Shown here: piece by piece, positions 37,832 to 48,000 of the stretch
Position numbering within the stretch: the stretch's first letter is position 1
Layout of the letters: the number at the start of each line of letters is the position of its first letter
Notes under the pieces: model-generated
Told to the model about the DNA's origin: nothing
The model's database searches: none
What the model saw: the letters and a program-made list of their open reading frames with translations, nothing else
Program-made: the position numbers and the translations under genes
Source of the DNA: Terfezia claveryi
Lineage: Eukaryota; Ascomycota; Pezizomycetes; Pezizales; Pezizaceae
Assembly: GCA_015179025.1 (NCBI GenBank)
Contig: WHUX01000098.1
Span: 1-64,000, forward strand
Reading direction: 5' to 3'
Length of the DNA: 64,000 bases

Positions 37832-37913
37832 GTACTTTTTTTCTTATTTTAAATACATGCGGTCCCAGTAAGGCACCATGATGAGCTACCCAGAAACTCG
37901 GGTGGCTCATCAT
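37832..37913 (+). repeat. Dispersed repeat, copy 2, with terminal hairpin
   Basis: It shares the ATGCGGTCCCAGTAAGG and CATGATGAGC blocks with the copy at 34422. Here ATGATGAGCTACCC is followed seven bases later by GGGTGGCTCATCAT, forming a near-perfect hairpin. Confidence 0.5.
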
Positions 37914-38902
37914 TCAGCCAGGGCTGACTCCAATACAGCAATCAGTTGGGTCAAAGGACATACAGGCTGTCCGGGTAATGAAAGGGCTGGCTTGTAACCT
38001 CAGCTTGGGGTGTAATCGCAGGGCAACCAAATACAACTACTGCTGGCAGGATTAGGCAACTATGTATCCAAAGTGAAGAGGGCCCTTGAACGAACATCAG
38101 CAGGTTTCGCATTCGACGGACTGAATGGAACCGCAATGCATTCTCAGCATACACATGGACCAGAGCGGATCGTAGTCCCTTCAAGTCATGGCTCAGCCGG
38201 ATAGGCAGGATCATACCGTCTTCGCATCGCCAAGGTACCATGCACTTGTACAGAGTTCATCCCCGCGGCCACCACCTGGGCCGATCTCGATCACCCCTTA
38301 TGGAGATAGGACCAACCGAATGAAGAGAGATAGGACAACAGTGGAATCCTTCTTTGGACTCCCTATACAACATGATACAGTCGAACCTATGACTTTGCAT
38401 CCTATATAAGCGCATATCCTCTGATAACGCATACCAAGCTCCTGACGAGTTTTTTTGTAGGTAAAAATGACACACTAAGGGGCTAAAAACCGCATAACTG
38501 TAACATAGCATGCATACTTGTTGGCGCCTTCCCAAAATTCAGATTAGTGTGTACAGGCACTCCGAGATCGCATAGCAGGGTATGAGTTCAGCCGAAAACG
38601 TCGGATATTCTACCCTGGTCAACAGCAACTAACGCAGGTATTCGGACTTAAAGAGCAGAAGTCCCACATCTTATCTCTCTTCACATAGGCAGCGCACAAT
38701 GGCATTTGACCATATATACCAACTTCCGATCCAACAGACGGTGAGCGTGCACAGATCTATCGCTACCATTTAGCAAATAAATTCAGCCTTAATTGAGTCT
38801 ATTACTACTCTAACCAACCGCATGGCAGACCTCAATATGAAACGCAAGCAGCAATCACACCTCGAGAAATGGCTTAGATCCGATTAAAGTGGGTGGGAAC
38901 GG

Positions 38903-38962
38903 GTCGGGATATCATGGATTTAGTCGGGATATCATGTATTTAGTCAGTGTGTCATGTATTTA
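38903..38962 (+). repeat. 20 bp tandem repeat, three units
   Basis: The unit GTCGGGATATCATGGATTTA occurs at 38903-38922. It repeats at 38923-38942 with one change and at 38943-38962 with several. Confidence 0.85.
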
Positions 38963-39443
38963 GTTTAATATCAGCTCTTTTTCTCATTTTCGCCGGTACC
39001 GCATAAACCTGCATCAAAAGTGCTCTGACGGACATCATGCAGTAAGAGAGGTTCGACTGTAAGATAATTTTCAACCCATTCTCATTGAGATAGAGCACTA
39101 TAGTTTTCTATTTCCGTTCCAGATAGATTTATTTATCTCACCTGAGTGATGAGAGGTTTTTCATTTTTGGGGGGATTTCCTTTCCCGATCGAGACTATCC
39201 TTTCCCACTCGACCTATCTTCATCATCGGGGCTTAGCCTCATTATATACCGCGTACAAAGTACGCCCGGGCGGAAGTTTACCCTTGAATTCCCCCGGGTT
39301 CCGGGTATCTCGTCATACTGTCCCGAAGTATGGTGCATACGAGCACTAAAAGAAAAGAATGACAGGTCCATTCCGCAACGGACCAGAACATATATACACC
39401 ATTCCCCATCGATATCCCCGCAACCACCAAATGTTACATGCCG

Positions 39444-39702
39444 GTACCGCATCCACTGGTGAGCAAGAGACCTGGTCAGTTTAGAGACATAGGTCGAGCT
39501 TATGCAGTAAGTGACACTACAACGGTCCCAAAAAAAGGTCTCTTGTAGCTCAGATTGTACGGTATCATCCACCCTATTTTTGCGCTCGGATACCTTGTGC
39601 ACTTTTTCCCAAAAAATGGACCGTTGTAGTGTCACTTACTGCATAAGCTCGACCTATGTCTCTAAACTGACCAGGACTCTTGTTCGCCAGTGGATGCGGT
39701 AC
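39444..39702. repeat. Long palindrome with 85 bp arms
   Basis: The left arm (39444-39528) and right arm (39618-39702) are reverse complements with only a few mismatches, beginning GTACCGCATCCACTGG. The 89 bp spacer has A-rich edges. Arms this long and this similar suggest a young MITE or a foldback element. No clear target-site duplication flanks it. Confidence 0.85.
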
Positions 39703-40335
39703 TCTAATTGTGATACCAAGTAGCTTACCATGCATCAACAGCACCTACTCCATCTACCGCAGAATACGTTGTCTGAAGCTTATGCAAATTAGATACTTGC
39801 GCTGGCGCTATTCTATGTAGTGTCCTGGGATCACTTGCTTAATTCAAATCCGTCTGCCTGGTTGGGATCAGCATATATCCTTGACGAACCCCTGTTCAGG
39901 ATGATTGTATAAATAGAAACTCTGCGTCTCTTATAATCCCATGTTATGCTGACTCAAATGCGGTACGCAAGCTACAAAAACGCGAAACCCTCCCTCCCCA
40001 AGTATACCATCAACCATACCGACTCACTATCCACGTCCACTTATAGCTTAAACCACGAGGACTCTCGAATTAGGTTGGACTAGGCTATAGGTACCTTAAG
40101 GTAATTAATTTTACTTCCCTACTTACGATCTAGAGTACCTAATGAGATATAACAAAGACTAATGTAAGTAAGGTGATAAGTAATTCTCGAGGACCTACTT
40201 GGTCACAAAGTGACTAATCTTTAAGGGCCTAGAGGAGCCCGTACGCGTACTTCCGAAGCCAGAAAACCACTAGAATTTAGTACCTCCTACGATAGCTATA
40301 GGACCATACCGCATAGGCAAACCACAACTGCGACC

Positions 40336-42639
40336 ATGGCCAATAAGAGGGATCTAAAGAGAAAACATTCGTTCGCATCTCCATTTGATGATAGTGGATA
40401 CAGCTTCGACGTGACCTCTGGATATCGATCCTACCTTCCCTCGAGCTTGGCCGAGGGACCATATCCCGAGCCTGAACCTGAACCGAACTTCAAGTGCAAA
40501 AAGCAGTCAATTACAAGTGGCACAAATTACAATCCTGCTTCGACTCGGGGGTCAGGATTGGGCTCCAACTCGAACTTGTTCTCTAAGCTGGGAAAACAAT
40601 ACAGTAACAGCGATGAGGGTGGGGACATATATGAGGGGCCATCAGTAGCACTAGTAGACTTGATTACTATTTTGGCCTTGGATTTGCAGCATATAACGAT
40701 ATGACCCCATGCCGGCAAATTAGCGATATCGGAGACCTCCTCTGTAGTGCATTGGGCCATGATGTTATCCTAGCCAATCTTCATCGATTCCTAGGTGTAA
40801 CCGATAATCATAACAAACAGTATAGCCAGGTTCCCCGCTTGACGATGATGCAAGATATCAAGTGCGCCATCAGTAATGGCTTGGATTTTGGGATATTGTG
40901 TACCATTGCTAGGGTAAAGTGGTCGGTGATCATGTGCCACCAGTGCAAAGGTAGACCTGCAATTGGGAATGCAAGGTGGAAGGCAGCCAATTGTATGTAT
41001 CACGAAGGAATGTGAATTCCAGGGGAAAGAGTTATGTTGCTATTGCCCACAAGACAAAAGGCGTCAGTGGAAGCAGACAGTCTACGAGCCTCAAATCTCG
41101 GAGGGTACCATCATGCATGCCACATACGTTCCTCCGAGGCGTTTGTGGGATTTAAAAGGAAACAGGGTCATTCCGTTTTATGGAACAGTATCCAAGTTGT
41201 GTCAATGGTGCTTTGAAATCGCTCATTCAACTTTAGGAACAAAGGAAGGGCCTAGAGTGATTCATAACGATAACACACGAGATCCATCCCGTCAAACCTT
41301 CGATCAAGACTATTGGGCCATCTCACACAGTTGGACGAACGACATGCAGTTGGTTGATACACCTGTCAATTCTCACCAATGGCCGGTCCCCATACCGCGA
41401 GGCGCCGAGCTTGAAGTGATCAGAAAGGAGCTCAGAGTTTGCGGTGCTGACTATTGCTGGTTGGACGTCACATGCCTACGGCAGCCGAATGTGGAATCAA
41501 GAAATCCAATGCTTGAGGAGGTTCGGTTAAAGGAATGGGGAGTTGATGTCCCAACCATTGGCAATATTTACCGCAATGCTACCGGTGTCCTGCGGTACTT
41601 TAATGGGTTGGGCCTGAATTTCGATGAAAAGGTTGAAAAATGGAATGACAGCCGACATTGGTCCAATCGAGCCTGGACGCTTCAAGAAATGCGTCCAGAG
41701 GAAGAAATGGTGAACGCCGGATTGACTGCGGGAAAGCGTCTTTCATTACAAAGGTTTCTACGTACTTCGCAAGGAACCCGGACTCTTCGGGAGATGCTAA
41801 AACCGCTACTTGAGATTGGCCTTGCTATACACAGTCCCGCTGGATGTAGCATTATTGAACTCGCAAAACACATGTGCAAGCGTTTTGCCACAAATCCAGT
41901 CGACAAAATTGCTGGAATCAACTACCTAATCTGGCCAAAAGGGTGGGACTTCCATCTACCAGTGTACAGCTCATCAACAAACATTGAATATGCGTGGCTT
42001 AGATGCGTGCGATCAATGCGCCGGGAATTAAAGGTCGAACTGCTGTTTCTCTTCCCCCACCCGCGGGACACCACTAAGCATAAGACTAAATTAGAGTTGA
42101 CATGGATCCCAGCCTGGTGCCAAATGGAAGAATTCACGGGAGATGTCTGGACTGACTTTCAACTCCGTGCCATATCTGTTGATGTGTACACTAACTCACT
42201 ACATCCACTCGTTGTACCGACGGTGCTATGGAGTCTTGACCAGCCACTGGGTATTTTGGTTTTTGATGACTGCAGCTGCTTCATATCCAGCACCGAGGTC
42301 GATGTCGGCGAAGTTTTTAACATAATGCTCGGGATCCGGGGTCTTTCAGACACGGTTTTCACTACTTTCCAGTTCTATGCTTCACATGGGGAGCAATTAC
42401 CCGCGGAACTTTTTTTTTCAAAATTAGTGCTGCTTTGTTTATCACTGGAAGTCAATCTCCCTTGGGTAATCTGCGCATCGACAATTGCGTCACTAGACAG
42501 TGCATCACACTACCATCGCTTTCTGGCACTCGAGAAACTAGCAGTCGTGAGGACAGACGACAGATTTCTGATTGCACAAATGTTTCCTACAACGTATGCT
42601 CTACCCCAGCGTGCATATGATGCCATTGCTGTGGTTTAA
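40336..42639 (+). CDS. HET-domain (heterokaryon incompatibility) protein
   Basis: The main exon is open to a TAA at 42639. It carries the HET-domain hallmarks in order: YWAISHSWTND, then YCWLDVTCLRQ, then VPTIGNIYRNATGVLRYF, then SNRAWTLQE. A shared downstream segment, NPVDKIAGINYLIWPKGWD, follows. HET proteins trigger cell death or growth arrest after non-self recognition. The first in-frame ATG of the main exon is 40969. My preferred full model joins 40336-40603, 40690-40913 and 40987-42639 (86 and 73 bp introns, consistent phases, 714 residues), because ATG 40336 has a strong CGACCATGG context. The region before the HET domain has Cys pairs (such as LCCYC) that could bind zinc. The 5' exons are uncertain; the HET assignment is firm. 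Confidence 0.8.
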
Positions 42640-44170
42640 ATGTCCATAGATTCATGTTATAATTATCCCCTCATTCTTTTGCTCAATGTACGCTACCACT
42701 AAGAGGGGGACATTCTCAATACGCTATTCTCAACAGGTTCAGCTCAAGAGGATAGGAAACATAGTGTGATAAAGCTATATACAAACCCTTTCTCTTTCAG
42801 ATTTCTTCCTAGCTTTATTTCAAATTGAGCTTTCAAGTGTTGCCTGAATATACGCATCTTTAAAGGTTTACATGCCCTGCTTGGGGAAGAAAAAGAAAAG
42901 AGAAAATAAATCCAGTGCCTTTTGTATGCTCCCCTCCGGCTTACTCAGACATATATTGAGATCTGTTAAATCAAATAATATTGATGAGAGGGAGGGAGGA
43001 GTTTATGTAAAGAGTGAAAAGATGGATGGACCATTCGGGTTACGCACATGCTTTCTTGACAAGTACACAAAACCTTAATTCAGCCCAGTGAAACCGATGG
43101 CAACAATAAAAACGGGAGAGGAGGGAAGGGGGGACTTGTATCTATATCCGAAGAAAAGTACGAAAGATATGCTATGCCTTGTATAAACCAACAAAAAGGA
43201 CCCTGTTCAGCAAGTGTAAAGGCCCTGACCTGCCTCCGGGGAAAATTTCCGTTACAACATATAGAATTGTATCGGAGACCCAGGATTTGACCCCCATACC
43301 CCGCCATGCATCTTCATCTGCGGTAGAAATCTCGAGAATATGCACAGGCTTAAGGTTATTGCCACCATAATTTTGGATTCTAGCCTCTCCTACGATAACT
43401 CAAGCTCCAGCTACAAACATATCCAATATAAATGAATATATACAATATAAAAGTTATAAAAATGCTCATCAACAGCTCGAATGAGAGAAAATAACATATT
43501 CCCCTCGATACTAGAATTTTTGTGAATGATTCCCTGTACCCGAGGACGTTCTTGCGCATTGATGGGGGTGGAGAGTATGAAGGCCGATTGTGAGGGGCGG
43601 TGTGAAGGCCCTACTCCTAGAGAGCTCCTGCTCCGTATGTCCAGGATCCGTTGAGAGGGAATACCATGTGATTGTAGTCGACTTTCCTGATAAGAGAATC
43701 CTATATATCTTTCGGAAAGCCGAAGGAGAGCCCAGAGAGAAGGATACACTGGTCTCATGTTAACGCCTCTCCGGCGGAAGATATCCGGACGGTGGGCATA
43801 TCTTTGACACGAATATTGAGCAAAGTGGACCGTGGCTATGGATTGGCATAAAGGGAGGGGTCTGGGAGAGGTGATAGGAGTTGGGGAGGCAACAGAAATG
43901 TGGGGCGAACCAGGAAATGCGTTGAGAAACTCCTCCCCATGGCCTTAAGCTATATACCACCACTGACTTCATAAAAAAAAGTTAGCGCCCTCGAATCCAC
44001 ATAGGCAGGGGGCTGTTCAACCTACATATCTAGTGTTACAGGTCTACTATGCGAAATATACACCAAGCGAAGTAATCCCGGGGGAAGGAGAGGTCGCTTC
44101 GCTAGAAAAGCTAGGAGCTTTCAAACCAACATTTACTACATACATGCATTAAGAGTCTGTTGTGTCTCAT

Positions 44171-44250
44171 TCCAGGTTAAGTTTTTTTTTTTTTCTTTTT
44201 AAAAGTCTATATGTCGATTCGACTTAAGGTCATGCGGCATCCAGGTTAAG
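44171..44250 (-). repeat. SINE-like short element, copy d, with 11 bp TSD
   Basis: TCCAGGTTAAG at 44171-44181 is repeated exactly at 44240-44250. Between them, on the minus strand, is a 58 bp unit starting GCCGCATGACCTTAAGTCG and ending in TATAGACTT and an A-rich tail. An exact 11 bp duplication next to an A tail is the usual mark of LINE-driven retroposition. Confidence 0.75.
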
Positions 44251-44568
44251 GGTAACACTGAGAGAAGCAGGATTTGTACCGGATTTGAGGCCCATCCCAA
44301 TATTGGTCCATCAGGGTAGGCCGCTAGACCAGATTAAATACCATTAGTTCTAGCACTACTTAGTACCAGTCCCAAAGATACAAATTTCTAATACGGCCAA
44401 CGTCGAATGGATCGCCTGAACTCTATATATAGAGGTAGCTCTAGTAGAACATTGCTCTAGTGCAACATCAAAATTTAATTTCTTGAAGATTAATTGGACG
44501 GACATAAATAAAGGTTCTGGTATGCTGGTTTATGATATCTGTAAGATGGGCGGGCACTAAAAAAAATT

Positions 44569-44662
44569 CAAATATCTCCTTTTTTTTTTTTTTTTTTTTT
44601 TTTCAAAAAATAGTCTATACCCGCGATTGACCTAAGGTCATGACGGGTACAAATATTTCCTT
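44569..44662 (-). repeat. SINE-like short element, copy e, with 13 bp TSD
   Basis: CAAATATCTCCTT (44569-44581) and CAAATATTTCCTT (44650-44662) flank the element with one mismatch. On the minus strand the unit reads TACCCGTCATGACCTTAGG, TCAATCGCGGGTATAGACT, a few T and then a tail of about 22 A. Confidence 0.75.
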
Positions 44663-45080
44663 GGTTAACTTGAGAATGAACCAAAATGAATACACAAGTA
44701 CTATAGCAACCACAGTCATACCTTGCTTGGTTAATGATATTCTAGCCGTGAAGTGGCATTATACCAAATAAGGTGGCCAGACCTTGCAACTCAAGATCAC
44801 CTGGCAGATATATATGAAGATTTACACATGGACTAGATGCACCCGGAATTGCAAGGATGTGTATGAGATGCAAGAATGCCTTGTAGTTTTCCATCATTGA
44901 AACTTCATATCCATTGTCTCATTAACATTACCCTATTTCCCCCCCCCCTCCCAATCTCCGGAGAAAACACTATAGTTACTTATTTTAGACACTAATTAAT
45001 CATCATAACCTATGATCTTATCCATGGCCATCAGCCCAAAGAATTTCCTTCAGCTAAACCAGTTTCCCCAATAGTACACT

Positions 45081-48000
45081 CTAGATAGACGTCGTAGTTG
45101 GCACCGCTGTTTTCTTTCGGAATAGTGACAATCTGAATTGATTATTAGAATTTACCTGCGTGCATCCAGACATGGGAAAACGCACCTGTTGGCATCACCG
45201 CATTTTTGGGTAGCATCACCGGCACATGCCATCTTACACTCGCTGTCTGGCCTCAGGAGACTGGTGGAACTAAGTGTATTACCGCACCAACATTCTCTGC
45301 AGTCTTTAGTTAGCATCTGTATCATAGAGGGGGTGCTTATAAGGACAACATACTTTCCGTACTCCAGTCCTGCAAACTCGAATTGGGAACATCCAGTGAG
45401 GCACTTTTGAATTGTCATTGTTCCACTCGCCGGAATACCCCAGGCTGCAAGCACACGAGCGCCGACTTTGTCTGTGTAACACCCGTAGTAGTCAAAGTTT
45501 GCATCTCCCACAGGAATTGTGGGAGTTGGAGTCACTGGAGTTGTTGTTGTAGTTGTAGTGGCCGTCACTGTGATCACCTCTGTTGCCAATGTGGTGGCGG
45601 TGACCGCAGTTGTTAGATCAGTTCCTGGGCCTATGCTGGTAGTGGTAGTCGTAGTAGTTGTAAGATTCCTGTTGTAAATGTATAGGTTCAAACGATTGGA
45701 GCCACCACAAATCTTGCTCGCATCCCCAGCACACTTCATATTACATTCGGTCTCGTTCCTCTTGGTGGTTGGTCCTTCAATCAATTTTCCACAGAAGCAC
45801 TCATTCGAGTATTCAACCCCGTAGTATGCACCATATGGCAAACAAGAAGTTTCACAGTATTCAACTGTGACGTTTGCATTGCGGAAAGTTTTTGCGCGCA
45901 GGGTTCGGTTCGCAACTGCATCGGTCCAACAACCTAGGTATGTAGAGATTGAGGTAGCAGTGGGTGCAGCGGTAGTTGAAGTAGAGGTCACTGATGTTGA
46001 TGTTGATGTTGTTGTATTCACAACGATGACTGGATCCGTAGTTGTAACAATCACAGCAGTGGTCGTTGTATTGACCAGCGCTGTAGTGGTAACAATTACA
46101 GCAGTGGTCGTTGTATTGACCAGCGCTGTAGTGGTAACAATTACAGCAGTGGTCGTGGTATTGACTGGAGCTATAGTTGTAATAATCTCAGCAGTGGTTG
46201 TAGCAGCTGTGGTTGTAACAATGTCAGCGGTAGTAGCGGTATTTTCGGGAGCTGTTGTTTCAGAAATCGCAGGCGTACTAGTGGTATTAACAGGGGCTGA
46301 TGGAACATTGTGGTACAGGTTCAATCTGAAGCCCGCACCGCAGTTATAGGCCGCATCACCAGCACATGGCATATTGCATTCTGTCTCCGGTCTCTGCTCG
46401 GAGACATCCCTGACTACATCGCCACACCAACATTCATAGCCATATTCGAGTCCAAAATAAGCGAATCCTGCACAAAAGGTATGGCAAAAGTCTGGACTGT
46501 CTCCCTGGTCCTGTATAGTCTTGCCTTGTAGAGTGCGGTTACCGAGATCACTGTCAGACCAGCAAGCAATGTAAGTGTAGTTTGCTGCGCTTGTAGGTCC
46601 AGTCGGCGGGGCAGTTGTCGTGGTAGCGGTTGAGGTTACAGGGAGTATTGTGGTGCTTGCCAAGAGGGAACCACTGGCAGTAGTACTAGTAATTGTCGCC
46701 GTCGAATTCGCACCCTGTTTATACAATCCAAGTCTACCTCCAGCACCACAATAGGCAAATTGATCCGCAGCACAGAACATATTACAGTCTGTGTCCGGCT
46801 TCTTCGTCGAGGTGGCCGCCAAGGTATTCCCGCAGTAACATTCCCTGCCATACTCGACGCCGAAGTAAGTATAAGCTTCACAATAGTCGGCACAGAACTG
46901 AACATTGACATTGACACTGCTAATAGACTTTCCAGTAAGTGCTCGTCCACCGGTGGCTTCACTATAACAGCCTTGGTAGGTGAAATTCTTTGTTGACTGA
47001 ACAATGTGTGGAGTACCTTTCCCGACTACACCGTCGAAAGCTTTCGTGACAGGATCATATCTAGCGGCGTCATAATAGAAACTTGCATATCCATTCGTAC
47101 CACCACAGACTTGGGTTGTGTCTCCAGAGCACTGTAAGTCACAGAAGGAGTTATCTACAAGTAGATTGTTGTCTGGAATGAAGTCTCCGCACCAACATTC
47201 CCACTTGTACTCGGTGCCGGCAAATACCCAGTTTTTCTGATGGCAGGTTGTTTGACACAAGCCGTTCTCGTTTGAGGCCTGGTTCACGAAGTTGTTTGGT
47301 TCAATGCGGTTAGCAGTCGAGTCCTTGTAGCAGCCGAGATAACGATAGATTGAAGATCCATTCGCGAAAGTAGGGCCGACCTGGGGCGTGACCGCAGTCC
47401 CATGAAACTTAACCTCGTAAGGACCACCAAAGTTCAGGCCATCTGTATTCAGAGTCCACTGGCCGCTGATATCCCGGGGAAGTTGATTCAAGATGTTGCT
47501 CACAAGAGGCTCGAAAGCAACAAGCCCAAGGGCACTCGTGTTGGGAAGGATATGAATTCCCTCATGCAAGTCAGCCGCGGGGTTGACTGCACCCAGCTCA
47601 GCGCCTTCTGGAGGCTTCGACTTGGTGACCGTGAGGGCTGAACCACCATTATTCGTAATCCTGATAATGGCTTTGAGGGTAGTTCCGCCAGGCACGTTCC
47701 CAAATTCAACGGTGGTTGCGTTCGTGTAAGTCCCATTACCGACCTGGGTCTCTAGAAGACCAACTGGGGCTGTAGCAGCAACCCTTTAAAAGTGGATATT
47801 AGCAGGTGTGCAAAATCTGAATAAGAGGGATAATACAATGAAGAGATCCTGGGGAGATGACTTACCCAGCAAGCACAATGACCTGATACGTATTCCCGCT
47901 TACATTGCTCTTAATACCCAGTAAGAGTGAGAAGTCACCAATAACTGAAGCTGTGAACCGAAGCTCAACTGCAATACTAGCCCCACCTTCAAGTACGGTC

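Larger units (their letters stand above)
31494..40335. other. Gene-poor, repeat-rich stretch, about 8.8 kb
   Basis: No confidently supported gene. It contains one long orphan reading frame (31845-32393), a SINE-like copy (32499-32568) and a related pair of repeats (34422-34513 and 37832-37913). It also holds a TIR-flanked relic (35011-35901), an imperfect inverted repeat (36381-36488), a 20 bp triple tandem (38903-38962) and a long palindrome (39444-39702). Confidence 0.55.
42640..45080. other. Intergenic stretch with two A-tailed short elements
   Basis: No gene supported. Besides the SINE-like copies at 44171-44250 and 44569-44662 it holds poly-C (44939-44948) and A-rich tracts. Confidence 0.55.

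Noticed and set aside
38903..38962. CRISPR-like array
   Set aside because: Three adjacent 20 bp units have no spacers, and the genome is eukaryotic; this is a simple tandem repeat.
44255..44340. tRNA-like stretch on the minus strand with GGTCTAGCGG
   Set aside because: It resembles a D arm, but no full cloverleaf can be drawn.
45867..46349. Plus-strand frame of 160 codons rich in Val and Thr
   Set aside because: It is the antisense shadow of the Thr-rich WSC linker repeats.
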